Shown here: positions 1 to 7,371 of the stretch, in pieces | Position numbering within the stretch: position 1 is the first letter of the stretch | Layout of the letters: each line of letters begins with the position of its first letter | Origin: Nitrosomonas sp. UBA6494 | GTDB lineage: Bacteria; Pseudomonadota; Gammaproteobacteria; Burkholderiales; Nitrosomonadaceae | Direction: 5' to 3' | DNA length: 11,662 nucleotides | NCBI GenBank assembly: GCA_002435335.1 | Contig: DJMI01000091.1 | Location: 44,059 to 55,720, forward strand | Translations under genes and position numbers: made by a program | Notes under the pieces: model-generated | Told to the model about the DNA's origin: nothing | Seen by the model: the letters and a program-made list of their open reading frames with translations, nothing else | Databases searched by the model: none

Positions 1-342
1 CACCAATTGCGGATTCAAAACAGCCGAAGTATTAATACTGACTTTATCAGCACCCGCATTGAGTAATCGACGAACATCGCCCACCTGTCGCACGCCGCCG
101 CCGACAGTAAGCGGTATAAAAACTTGCGATGCAACCGCTTCAATAATATGCAAAATCAAATCACGATTATCCGAGCTGGCGGTAATATCGAGAAAAGTAA
201 GTTCATCGGCACCTTGTTCATCATAACGACGTGAGATCTCAACCGGATCGCCTGCGTCGCGCAATTCAACAAAATTGACCCCTTTAACGACGCGACCGTT
301 TGTAACATCCAGGCACGGTATAATACGTTTTGCGAGACTCAT
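1..342 (-). CDS. hisF: Imidazole glycerol phosphate synthase, cyclase subunit HisF (partial)
   Basis: HisF is the (beta/alpha)8 cyclase half of the HisF-HisH complex. It uses ammonia delivered by HisH to convert PRFAR into imidazole glycerol phosphate and AICAR in the cytoplasm. The visible N-terminal 114 residues begin MSLAKRIIPCLDV, where Asp12 matches the first catalytic aspartate of the family. They also show the phosphate-binding VGGGVR stretch near residue 80 and KVSINTSAV near residues 103-111. The rest, including the second catalytic aspartate, lies beyond the left edge; the family is about 250 residues long. The ATG start at 342 is the usual HisF N-terminus. The gene is last of the five his genes visible here, 75 bp after hisA, and is probably read from the same transcript. 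The identification is very secure. Confidence 0.97.
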   Translation of the reverse strand, partial: MSLAKRIIPCLDVTNGRVVKGVNFVELRDAGDPVEISRRYDEQGADELTFLDITASSDNRDLILHIIEAVASQVFIPLTVGGGVRQVGDVRRLLNAGADKVSINTSAVLNPQLV

Positions 343-417
343 TGGATTAATCCGCAGACATGGGTGAGAACTGAAGAAAAATATGACTGAGAATAGCCTT
401 CAATAACCGGATTAGCT

Positions 418-1176
418 TCAGGATTTGTCGTAATTGGCGGCAGAAAGCTTGTCAGCCAATGCTTGTGCTTCTTTAAAATCCAGCGAACCTTCGTAGATGG
501 CACGTCCGGTAATTGCACCAATGATACCTTCCGGCTCAATTTCACACAATTTGTGTACATCATCGATATTGGTAATACCGCCGCTTGCAATGACAGGAAT
601 GGATAATTGCCTTGCCAAGTCGACCGTAGCATCTATGTTAACACCGCTTAGCATACCGTCTCTGCCGATATCGGTATAAATAATTGCCTCCACCCCATAA
701 TCCTCAAATTTCTTCGCCAAATCGATGACATCATGACCGGTAATTTTTGACCAGCCGTCAACAGCTACTTTCCCTTCCTTAGCATCTAGTCCGGCAATGA
801 TCTGTCCTGGAAATGCATTGCAAGCGTCTTGTAAAAAACCTGGAATTTTGATTGCGGCTGTACCGATAATGATATATGTGATGCCGTCATCCAAATAACG
901 CTCAATAGTGTCCAGATCACGGATACCGCCACCTAATTGAATAGGTATCTGGTCGTCGAGGGCATCGACAATTTCTTTGATCGCAGCTTCATTTCTCGGT
1001 TTCCCGGCGAAAGCACCGTTTAAATCGACAAGATGCAATCTTCTCGCACCTTGACTTAACCAATGCGCCGCCATCTTTCCGGGTTGTTCCGAAAATACGG
1101 TTGCATCCTCCATTACACCTTGTTTGAGTCGAACACAATGCCCGTCTTTGAGATCAATTGCAGGAATAATCAGCAT
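418..1176 (-). CDS. hisA: ProFAR isomerase (phosphoribosylformimino-AICAR-P isomerase) HisA
   Basis: HisA catalyses the Amadori rearrangement of ProFAR to PRFAR, the substrate of the HisF-HisH complex. The product is 252 residues, slightly longer than the usual 240-250. The TIM-barrel motifs are in order: IIPAIDLKDG with the catalytic Asp8, LGGGIRD at 81-87, GLDAKEG with the second catalytic Asp131, TDIGRDG at 168-174, and the phosphate-gripping ASGGI at 197-201. The internal two-fold similarity with HisF is typical. It lies between hisH (52 bp upstream) and hisF (75 bp downstream) on the same strand, the standard H-A-F order. No clear Shine-Dalgarno sequence precedes the ATG, as with the neighbouring his genes, but the N-terminus is canonical. 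Confidence 0.98.
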   Translation of the reverse strand: MLIIPAIDLKDGHCVRLKQGVMEDATVFSEQPGKMAAHWLSQGARRLHLVDLNGAFAGKPRNEAAIKEIVDALDDQIPIQLGGGIRDLDTIERYLDDGITYIIIGTAAIKIPGFLQDACNAFPGQIIAGLDAKEGKVAVDGWSKITGHDVIDLAKKFEDYGVEAIIYTDIGRDGMLSGVNIDATVDLARQLSIPVIASGGITNIDDVHKLCEIEPEGIIGAITGRAIYEGSLDFKEAQALADKLSAANYDKS

Positions 1177-1228
1177 GGCTTAATCAGAGTTGATAATTGA
1201 TTAATAAATAGTTTACTACTTTTTGCAG

Positions 1229-1873
1229 TTAAGAATGCGGTATCCATTTGGTAAAATTGCTAAGCAAGGTTAACCCAGCCGATTGGCTTTTTTCCGGATG
1301 AAACTGTACAGCGAAAATATTGCCTTTTGCAATCGCGCAAGTAAACGGAAAAGGATAATCTGTTTGAGCTGCTATGGTTGACGAATCAGCAGGTTCGACA
1401 TAATAACTATGCACAAAATAAAATCGAGCATCCCTCTCTATACCTTCCCATAGCGGATGCTGTATTGCTTGATGCACTTGATTCCAACCCATATGCGGCA
1501 CTTTGAGTTTTAATCCGTCCGGTGTTGTCATGGCTGATGCGGGAAAGTGCACCACTTTACCCGGCAAAATATTCAAGCAGTGAATATGCCCCTCTTCGCT
1601 TTCCTCAAACAACATTTGTAACCCAAGGCATATTCCAAGAAAAGGTTTGGTAGCCGCGGCGTCCATAACAGCTTCTCGCAAACCGCGAGTTTCCAATTCA
1701 TACATGCAATTTCGCATAGCACCTTGCCCTGGCACGACGACGCGCTTTGCTTTCCAAATCGCATCCGGATCGCTAGTAACACAAATGGATGTGGCTGGCG
1801 CAACATATTCAAGTGCTTTATGAACGGAACGTAAATTACCCATTCCATAATCGACGATTGCGATATCAGTCAT
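1229..1873 (-). CDS. hisH: Imidazole glycerol phosphate synthase, glutamine amidotransferase subunit HisH
   Basis: HisH hydrolyses glutamine and channels the ammonia into HisF. The 214-residue product is a complete class I (triad) glutamine amidotransferase. It starts MTDIAIVDYGMGN, has the oxyanion strand PGQGA at 48-52, the nucleophile Cys82 in GICLGLQ, and the His192/Glu194 pair in QFHPEKSQ. A longer in-frame reading from an ATG at 1933 would add 20 residues and run into hisB. I reject it because MTDIAIVDYG is the normal family start, leaving a 25 bp gap after the hisB stop. Its place beside hisB, hisA and hisF fits co-expression of the two synthase subunits. Confidence 0.97.
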   Translation of the reverse strand: MTDIAIVDYGMGNLRSVHKALEYVAPATSICVTSDPDAIWKAKRVVVPGQGAMRNCMYELETRGLREAVMDAAATKPFLGICLGLQMLFEESEEGHIHCLNILPGKVVHFPASAMTTPDGLKLKVPHMGWNQVHQAIQHPLWEGIERDARFYFVHSYYVEPADSSTIAAQTDYPFPFTCAIAKGNIFAVQFHPEKSQSAGLTLLSNFTKWIPHS

Positions 1874-1898
1874 ACGGTTGGAATTGAAGCGGGGTGAC

Positions 1899-2486
1899 CT
1901 ATAAAGTACCTTTGGTAGATGGAATGATACCACTCGCAGCAGGATCCGGCGCTATTGCCATCCGCAGCGCCCGACCAAATGCTTTGAAAATCGTTTCGGC
2001 TTGATGATGTGCGTTTCTTCCGGATAAATTATCTACGTGTAGCGTCACTAAAGCATGATTGATGAAGCCTTGGAAAAATTCATGAATCAGATCGACATCG
2101 AAATCGCCAATACGTGCACGTGAAAAATCCGCATTGAATACCAAACCTGGTCGTCCGGACAAATCCACTACAACTCTTGTCAATGCTTCATCAAGCGGAA
2201 CGTATGCATGTCCATAACGGCAAACCCCTTTTTTATCGCCGATTGCTTGTGCAAATGCCTGACCCAGCGTAATTCCGATATCTTCAACGGTATGATGTGC
2301 ATCGATATGTAAATCGCCTTTGGCAATGATTTCGAGATCAAGCATGCCGTGACGCGCAATCTGATCGAGCATGTGATCGAAGAAAGGTACGCCGGTTTCG
2401 AGAGTCGATTTGCCGACCCCATCCAAATTCAAATCAATATTGATTTGAGTCTCTAGCGTATTTCTTGTGACCTGTGCCCGGCGCAT
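1899..2486 (-). CDS. hisB: Imidazoleglycerol-phosphate dehydratase HisB (monofunctional)
   Basis: This enzyme dehydrates imidazole glycerol phosphate to imidazole acetol phosphate, the substrate of HisC, using a bound manganese cluster. The 195-residue product carries the family signatures FFDHML (35-40), the metal-binding DAHHTVED (62-69), and the second metal-binding block RNAHHQAE (157-164) followed by KAFGRAL. The N-terminal histidinol-phosphatase domain of the bifunctional enterobacterial HisB is absent, so this is the short monofunctional form usual in betaproteobacteria. Histidinol phosphatase must therefore be encoded elsewhere. It follows hisC by 43 bp and precedes hisH by 25 bp. Confidence 0.98.
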   Translation of the reverse strand: MRRAQVTRNTLETQINIDLNLDGVGKSTLETGVPFFDHMLDQIARHGMLDLEIIAKGDLHIDAHHTVEDIGITLGQAFAQAIGDKKGVCRYGHAYVPLDEALTRVVVDLSGRPGLVFNADFSRARIGDFDVDLIHEFFQGFINHALVTLHVDNLSGRNAHHQAETIFKAFGRALRMAIAPDPAASGIIPSTKGTL

Positions 2487-2529
2487 AGATTGTATCTGGC
2501 GTATAAAGAGAAATAGAGTGACTTAAAGA

Positions 2530-3615
2530 TCAAACCGTTTCAGTTAGTAGGGCGTGTAAAGTTGCGCAAAATTGTGCGTTTTCATCAGGTGTTCCAACAG
2601 TTACACGCAAACAATTAGTTAATAGGGGATGTGTGCCGTCAAGATTCTTAATCAAGATTTTTCGTTGCTTGAGCATTTGAAAGATCTGACTGGCAGCAGG
2701 AATGCGGAACAAAATAAAATTAGCCTTCGATGGATATACTTCAACGTTCTCTATTGTAGCAAGAAATGAAATCAATTTTGTGCGTTCCGATTTAATTGTT
2801 TCGGCCTGCTGCGATAAAACATCGGCATGATGCAACACTTTTTCTGCAATTAACTGTGTCATTATGCCAATATTATAAGGTAAACGCACCTTCTCCAGTT
2901 GCGTAATCCATGCCGATGAGCCGAGCAAAAAACCCAATCTCAAACCCGCCAATCCTGATTTGGATAGTGTTCGCATCAACAGCACATTGGAATATCTACT
3001 CAATCGATCCAGGAAACTCGCTTCAGCGAAAGCATTATAAGCTTCATCAATTACGACAATACCCGGCGTTGCCTGGATAATTCGCAAAACCGCCGCTTCG
3101 TCGAATAAATTTCCGGTTGGATTGTTCGGATATGCCAAGAAAACAACCGCAGGTCGATGTTGCTCGATAGCGGCCAGCATGGCTGCAATATTCAAAGAAA
3201 AATCTTGTTTCAGCGGCACGCCGACATACTGAACATTAACAAAAGTGGCAATCATGCGAAACATGACAAACGCAGGCTCAACGCTCATTACCACAGCACC
3301 CGGTTTGGCAACGGCCATGGCGATGATCTGAATAATTTCATCTGACCCATTACCCAACAGGATATCCGTATCGTCAGAAATTGCCAGCGTCTGCCTTAAA
3401 ATTGCCTTCAACGATGTAGCGCTTGCGTCCGGATATCGATTTATCGGCGCCTGCGCCGCCAGACACGCGATATCTTCACGTAACGCAAGGGGTAGCGGAT
3501 AAGGGTTTTCCATGGCATCGAGCTTAATCATACCGGCTGCTGGAGGTACGTGATACGCCGAAAGTGCAAGTATTTCCGGGCGGATAATTTGGTCTGGTTG
3601 ATAAGTATTAGGCAT
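2530..3615 (-). CDS. hisC: Histidinol-phosphate aminotransferase HisC
   Basis: HisC transfers the amino group of glutamate to imidazole acetol phosphate to give histidinol phosphate. The 361-residue protein is a fold-type I PLP aminotransferase of normal length. It shows LDAMENPYPLP near residues 32-42, GNGSDEII at 88-95, the AYPNNPTG loop at 161-168, DEAYNAF at 190-196, and the PLP-bearing Lys219 in RTLSKSGLAGLRLGF, with the phosphate-contacting Arg226. It is the first his gene of the visible cluster. Instead of hisD, the gene immediately upstream is an HDOD-domain protein whose stop lies 43 bp away. A His/Phe paralogue with broader substrate range cannot be excluded by eye, but the his-operon position argues for histidine synthesis. 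Confidence 0.97.
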   Translation of the reverse strand: MPNTYQPDQIIRPEILALSAYHVPPAAGMIKLDAMENPYPLPLALREDIACLAAQAPINRYPDASATSLKAILRQTLAISDDTDILLGNGSDEIIQIIAMAVAKPGAVVMSVEPAFVMFRMIATFVNVQYVGVPLKQDFSLNIAAMLAAIEQHRPAVVFLAYPNNPTGNLFDEAAVLRIIQATPGIVVIDEAYNAFAEASFLDRLSRYSNVLLMRTLSKSGLAGLRLGFLLGSSAWITQLEKVRLPYNIGIMTQLIAEKVLHHADVLSQQAETIKSERTKLISFLATIENVEVYPSKANFILFRIPAASQIFQMLKQRKILIKNLDGTHPLLTNCLRVTVGTPDENAQFCATLHALLTETV

Positions 3616-3658
3616 AATCGCCTATTTTAACTCAATCTTAAGCTGGTAGTTTTATTTG

Positions 3659-4606
3659 TTATGCAGCCAAACTCTGGGCTAATGCTTGAAATTCTTGCTG
3701 ATAACCGCGCACCGTGGTCAATGCATTTAAAGCTGAGAACTCATCGATTTCCAAATCATTCAGCAAAGCGGTAGTATCAACATAAGGACAACCATCGACA
3801 ACATCCTTGTTTCGCAACATCCGATTGGCAAGTGCCACCAATTTCACATATAGCGCATGTCTTCCGGAATAATCTGGAAAATGCTGTTCCGCAACTGTTA
3901 TGGCAATTTCTTCCGGAAGATCCCATGCTTTGATCAAGTACATGCCAATCGTGTCATGGGTAATCCCAAAAACTTGTAACTGAAGTACACGGGCATCCTG
4001 CTCAGGATGTCGAGTCACTAAATCATTGAGATAAGAAAACTCGCGCGGATACAAATGCGAAAACAACATATAGCCGAAATTGTGAAATAAGCCGCCCAAA
4101 TAAGCAATATCCCCGTTAAGCGATCGTTTTATATCAGAAAGATGATAAAGCTCCCGGCACATAACCGCACACTCCAATGCCTGACTCCAAATACATATTT
4201 TTCCCAACGCGCCATGATTAGGCATTTGCAGGCAACCGGATGCTGCAATACCCATCGATAAATTGAGCGCGGTATTAAACCCGAGCACCAGTGAAACCGC
4301 TTGATGAACGGAAACGATACGCTCGCCATAACCGAAAGTGGACATACGAGCGTATTTCATAATAAATGCCGACAAGCCAGGATCATTAGCTATCAAATCA
4401 ATTAATTGCGACAGATTTGAATCGGGATTATTCCTTAGCTTTATGAGCTCACGCGTTGTTTCTGACAATGGAGGGATTTGTCCAGTTTGCTGCAAAATGT
4501 TGCGGAAATTTTGACTGAATTCTTGTTTATTTATGTTAAGCATTGAACAGATCTGAATTTTATTCGACGTAATCAGTTTCTTTAATTTTTTAGCATCCAC
4601 ACGCAA
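3659..4606 (-). CDS. HDOD-domain signalling protein
   Basis: The gene encodes a protein of up to 315 residues dominated by one HDOD domain from about residue 35 to 250. HDOD is a non-catalytic relative of the HD phosphohydrolase fold found in signal transduction and regulatory proteins; no specific partner can be named. Typical features are QIPPLSETTREL near 43-54, LIANDPGLSAFIMKYA at 71-86, and GGLFHNFGYMLF at 171-182. There His-Asn (175-176) replaces the metal-binding His-Asp of true HD enzymes, as is usual for HDOD. GITHDTIGMYLIKAWDLP follows, with EQH at 240-242. The start is uncertain. The listed frame begins with TTG at 4606, while an ATG at 4543 (residue 22, MLNINKQEF) would give 294 residues and still keep the domain. 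Neither has a convincing Shine-Dalgarno sequence. No receiver, EAL or GGDEF domain is attached. It could share a transcript with the his genes downstream. Confidence 0.88.
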   Translation of the reverse strand: MRVDAKKLKKLITSNKIQICSMLNINKQEFSQNFRNILQQTGQIPPLSETTRELIKLRNNPDSNLSQLIDLIANDPGLSAFIMKYARMSTFGYGERIVSVHQAVSLVLGFNTALNLSMGIAASGCLQMPNHGALGKICIWSQALECAVMCRELYHLSDIKRSLNGDIAYLGGLFHNFGYMLFSHLYPREFSYLNDLVTRHPEQDARVLQLQVFGITHDTIGMYLIKAWDLPEEIAITVAEQHFPDYSGRHALYVKLVALANRMLRNKDVVDGCPYVDTTALLNDLEIDEFSALNALTTVRGYQQEFQALAQSLAA

Positions 4607-4684
4607 AACGACCGATCATCCAAAAATCATTTAAGGATTTCCCGCGGTTCGAAAAACAGTTATCGGTTAATTAAAAAATTTCTT

Positions 4685-4865
4685 TAACCGAGATTATCCA
4701 TTAGGGTTGGGATAGGTTGTGGATGCAGTGGCAAGGCAGTTTGAATCCGACTGAGGCGTCCATATAGTTTCCACTATGGGCAACGAAGAGGGCTAAAAAT
4801 GACTGCCAATGCGCCACAAACCGCCCAACAGCACCGAAGGTGCGTCTAATGGAAAATCTCGGTTT
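4685..4865. repeat. Imperfect fold-back (inverted) repeat, MITE-like, about 180 bp
   Basis: The outer 20 bases at 4685-4704 (TAACCGAGATTATCCATTAG) match the reverse complement of 4846-4865 at 18 of 20 positions. The similarity continues inward with gaps: TTGGG...TTGTGG...GCAGTGGCA near 4707-4734 pairs with the complement of TGCCAATGCGCCACAA...CCCAA near 4804-4828. It closes at CCATATAG / CTATGGG around 4760-4780. The right arm holds an extra perfect hairpin GCACC-GAA-GGTGC at 4831-4843 that has no partner on the left. There is no open reading frame in it. It fills most of the 269 bp between the methyltransferase and HDOD genes. I could not define a target-site duplication or assign the ends to a known IS family. 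The folded RNA could also end or stabilize transcripts from the upstream minus-strand methyltransferase gene; that is inference. Confidence 0.65.
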
Positions 4866-4875
4866 AATAGCATTC

Positions 4876-6063
4876 TTATAATAACCGACTCATCTCCCCA
4901 ACCTCAAAACCGCGGAGCGATTCTGCATAATTTTTTCCAAAAGCGATGACTTTAAATAACTCACCCATTTCTGCAGGACTAACCAGTTTCTGCAATTGAT
5001 TGGAAAGCGGCAAATAAACATCCAAATTTTCCGCCGCCACTTGCGCAAGCAGGTTAGTAATTCCGTTGTTGATTAAAAAATGCGCCTGTGTGGTAAAACC
5101 GATAAATTGCAATCCACTCTCATGGGCAGCCTGTGTAATTGCACTAAAATCAACATGACTGGTAATGTCTTGCAAACCGGGTAAAAAAAACGGATCACCA
5201 TGCGCATGATGGCGATAGTGACACATCAATGTACCTTGATCGCGTTGCGGATGGTAATATTCGTGCTCGCCAAAGCCGTAATCGATCAACAGTATCACTC
5301 CCTGCTTAAGTAATTTTGCCAAACTACGCATAAAGCCCGCAGCAGCAAGGTTGATTTCGCTGACATAGTGGAAAGGGGTGGTGTTATTCGGATTAAGAAT
5401 CCCGGTCAAACTTGCCGCCAAGTCATGCAGTTCTGCATTTTGGATCGGTCGATCTTGCCAGACCAATTGATTATTTCGCCAAGCAACGCCCCGTTCAAGT
5501 ATTGCATCTTCCTGCCAAACGATTAAGTGAACCGGCATCGCGTCCAATACCTCATTGGCAAGCACAATCCCTGAAAATTGATCCGGTAATTGTGTCAACC
5601 ATTCAATCCTATTGAGCAGATGCGGTATCGCCCGTGCAAAAAGAGCTTGCTGCCGTTCTCTAAGTTCGGCGCTAAGCTCGAGAATAAAATATTTCCCAGG
5701 CAACGCATCGAGTTTTTCCAATTCCTGCAGCATATCCACTGCCAACTTGCCCGAACCGGCGCCGAATTCAAACATATCCGACGACTGGATTTGAGCTAGG
5801 ATCTGCAGGGCTTGCCGCGCTAAAGTTCGTCCAAAAAACGAAGAAATTTCCGGGGCCGTGACAAAATCCCCGGTACTGCCCAATTTGACGGAACCGCTGC
5901 TGTAATAACCCAATCCTGGCGCATACAACACAAGATCCATATAATGCGCAAAGGAAATCCAACCGCCTGCCTCAGTAATTTTTTCATGAATCATCGCTTG
6001 TACGGATTGACTGTGCAACAGAGCGTTTTTATCAGGAGACAGCATGTTTGGGATCAACGACAT
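4876..6063 (-). CDS. MidA/NDUFAF7-family SAM-dependent methyltransferase (DUF185, COG1565)
   Basis: The 395-residue protein is a full-length member of the family whose mitochondrial form, NDUFAF7/MidA, methylates an arginine of a complex I subunit. The bacterial substrate is not established. Motifs in order are GGWISFAHYMDLVLYAPGLGYY at 33-54, GDFVTAPEIS at 65-74, the SAM-binding FEFGAGSGKLA at 98-108, ILELSAEL at 127-134, ANEVLDAMP at 169-177 and LLIDYGFGEHEYYHP near 258-272. I count no membrane segments. The start at ATG 6063 is preceded by a short leader with a perfect TATAAT hexamer; Met7 is a possible alternative. The gene diverges from the pteridine reductase across 214 bp. Downstream, transcription meets the fold-back repeat before the HDOD gene. 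Confidence 0.93.
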   Translation of the reverse strand: MSLIPNMLSPDKNALLHSQSVQAMIHEKITEAGGWISFAHYMDLVLYAPGLGYYSSGSVKLGSTGDFVTAPEISSFFGRTLARQALQILAQIQSSDMFEFGAGSGKLAVDMLQELEKLDALPGKYFILELSAELRERQQALFARAIPHLLNRIEWLTQLPDQFSGIVLANEVLDAMPVHLIVWQEDAILERGVAWRNNQLVWQDRPIQNAELHDLAASLTGILNPNNTTPFHYVSEINLAAAGFMRSLAKLLKQGVILLIDYGFGEHEYYHPQRDQGTLMCHYRHHAHGDPFFLPGLQDITSHVDFSAITQAAHESGLQFIGFTTQAHFLINNGITNLLAQVAAENLDVYLPLSNQLQKLVSPAEMGELFKVIAFGKNYAESLRGFEVGEMSRLL

Positions 6064-6083
6064 ATCAATTAAAGCTGTAGTAT

Positions 6084-6089
6084 ATTATA
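6084..6089 (-). promoter_or_regulatory. Candidate -10 box for the methyltransferase gene
   Basis: The minus strand reads TATAAT, a perfect sigma-70 -10 hexamer, ending 20 bp upstream of the ATG at 6063. This would give a leader of only about 13-15 nt. No good -35 hexamer sits 16-18 bp upstream (the best is roughly TAGCTT), so the call rests on the -10 alone in AT-rich DNA. Confidence 0.3.
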
Positions 6090-6120
6090 AAGAATTTTCA
6101 GCAATTAAGCTAGAAGTTTA

Positions 6121-6150
6121 TTGAACATAATATAGGAAAATTTTTAAAAT
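6121..6150 (+). promoter_or_regulatory. Candidate sigma-70 promoter for the pteridine reductase gene
   Basis: TTGAAC at 6121-6126 (4 of 6 to TTGACA) is separated by 18 bp from TAAAAT at 6145-6150 (5 of 6 to TATAAT) in the intergenic region between the divergent genes. Use of this promoter would give a leader of about 120 nt before the GTG start. The surrounding DNA is AT-rich, so chance matches are likely. Confidence 0.28.
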
Positions 6151-6266
6151 CGAGATACCGGACTTTCCATGCAATGAAAAAATACAAAAAAGGAAACCGA
6201 TAATCCATTGGAACAACGCATTTAACTTAATAGGCCAACAATCTTCTGATGCAGAAATGCGTCTTT

Positions 6267-6274
6267 AAGGAGGG
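6267..6274 (+). promoter_or_regulatory. Strong ribosome binding site fixing the GTG start of the pteridine reductase gene
   Basis: AAGGAGGG lies three bases upstream of GTG at 6278. It is the only near-consensus Shine-Dalgarno sequence I see in the window. It decides for the GTG start, because the next in-frame ATG is about 50 codons inside the Rossmann domain. Confidence 0.8.
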
Positions 6275-6277
6275 TAA

Positions 6278-7018
6278 GTGCAAGAAAAAGTAATTTTGGT
6301 TACCGGTGGCGCAAAACGAGTTGGGGCAGCTATTTGCCGCAAGTTGCACGCACTGGGTGCAAAACTAATTATCCATTATCGATCTTCATTCGATGAAGCA
6401 AAATCCTTGCAAGATGAACTGAACATGAGACGGGCCGGTTCAGTTGCAATAGTCCAAGGAGATTTACTCGATACCGATCTGCTACCAGATATGATCGGAA
6501 ACGTAGCTCACCGTTACGGTCGACTAGATGCGCTAATCAACAACGCATCCAGTTTTTTTCCTACACCACTTATGCAATGCGGCATGGAGGATTGGGAAGA
6601 CTTGATCGGCAGCAATCTGCGCGCACCGCTTTTTTTATCGCAAGCTGCAGCACCGCATCTGAAAAAACAATCCGGTTGCATCGTCAATATCGTCGACATT
6701 CATACCGAGCGCCCGTTAAAGAATTACGTCATATACAATGCCGCTAAAGGCGGTCTGCTCTCGCTGACCAAATCACTCGCCGTCGAAATGGCGCCCGAGG
6801 TGCGCGTCAACGGCGTATCTCCTGGTGCGATCTTATGGCCGGAAGACGGCGAATGGGCCGATGAAACAGCACGGCAGCAAATCATAGCCACCACGCTGCT
6901 CAAACGCTGCGGCGAACCCGACGATATTGCCAGGACGGTACAATTTCTGATCGCCGACGCACCGTATATCACCGGACAGATCATCGCAGTAGACGGTGGG
7001 CGCAGTATCCATTTGTGA
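6278..7018 (+). CDS. Pteridine reductase, short-chain dehydrogenase family (FolM/PTR1-like)
   Basis: This is an NADPH-dependent short-chain dehydrogenase that reduces dihydropterins; FolM makes tetrahydromonapterin and PTR1 reduces biopterin and folate. The 246-residue protein has the nucleotide-binding TGGAKRVG at 9-16, the NADPH-type basic stretch IHYRSS at 32-37, NNAS at 88-91, and the catalytic set Asp140, Tyr153, Lys157. The Asp-to-Tyr distance of 13 and Tyr-to-Lys distance of 4 equal those of PTR1 (Asp181, Tyr194, Lys198). DIHTERPL at 140-147 is distinctive of pteridine reductases and absent from most other dehydrogenases of this fold. The C-terminal TGQIIAVDGGRS is also typical. The gene starts with GTG behind a strong ribosome binding site. 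It diverges from the methyltransferase gene and converges on yraN with only 14 bp between stops and no visible terminator. Which pterin it reduces here is not evident. Confidence 0.92.
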   Translation: MQEKVILVTGGAKRVGAAICRKLHALGAKLIIHYRSSFDEAKSLQDELNMRRAGSVAIVQGDLLDTDLLPDMIGNVAHRYGRLDALINNASSFFPTPLMQCGMEDWEDLIGSNLRAPLFLSQAAAPHLKKQSGCIVNIVDIHTERPLKNYVIYNAAKGGLLSLTKSLAVEMAPEVRVNGVSPGAILWPEDGEWADETARQQIIATTLLKRCGEPDDIARTVQFLIADAPYITGQIIAVDGGRSIHL

Positions 7019-7032
7019 TATATCCGTACAAC

Positions 7033-7371
7033 CTATTCCCCAAACGCATCCTTAATCCACTCGATATTGCGCTCATCGTCACCCGACAGCAGCACTGCAT
7101 CAAAGCGGCACGGGGGTTCGTTGTTGATTTCGGATAGATAGTGCCTTGCGGTTCGGATTAACTTGATTTGTTTAGCCATCGTGATGCTGGCGGCAGCGCC
7201 GCCGAACTGGTCGTTTGCGCGCATGCGCACTTCGATGAAAACCAGTGTGCCACCGTCGCGCATGATCAGATCGATCTCACCGAAGCGACAGCGATAGTTT
7301 TGCGTCACAAGAACCAAATGTTGCCGTTGCAAATACGATACCGCCAATTGCTCAGCATCACTGCCTTTCAT
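7033..7371 (-). CDS. yraN: YraN family protein (UPF0102), nuclease-like fold
   Basis: YraN proteins are small cytoplasmic proteins with a restriction-endonuclease-like core; their role is not firmly known. The 112-residue product shows the family layout: GSDAEQLAVSYL at 3-14, NYRCRFGEIDLIMRD at 25-39, LVFIEVRMR at 43-51 and FGGAAASI shortly after. The putative active-site positions are Glu32/Asp34 and the Glu47-Val-Arg49 stretch, where some members have lysine instead of arginine. I chose the ATG at 7371; an in-frame TTG at 7380 would add three residues (MSN). Either start lies inside the end of the upstream LppC/LpoA-family gene (14 bp overlap for the ATG), suggesting translational coupling. 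The same rsmI, lpoA, yraN neighbourhood occurs in Escherichia coli. Confidence 0.93.
   Translation of the reverse strand: MKGSDAEQLAVSYLQRQHLVLVTQNYRCRFGEIDLIMRDGGTLVFIEVRMRANDQFGGAAASITMAKQIKLIRTARHYLSEINNEPPCRFDAVLLSGDDERNIEWIKDAFGE

Noticed and set aside
1874..1933. Extended HisH start inside hisB
   Set aside because: The added 20 residues precede the canonical MTDIAIVDYGMG start and lack any family similarity I can recognize.
2870..3345. Open frame on the plus strand opposite hisC
   Set aside because: It is a shadow of hisC, with composition dictated by the opposite strand and no ribosome binding site.
6194..6211. AAACCGATAATCCATTGG resembles the arm of the fold-back repeat at 4685-4704
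   Set aside because: The match needs a two-base gap, is short, lies in AT-rich DNA, and has no second arm nearby, so chance is the simplest explanation.
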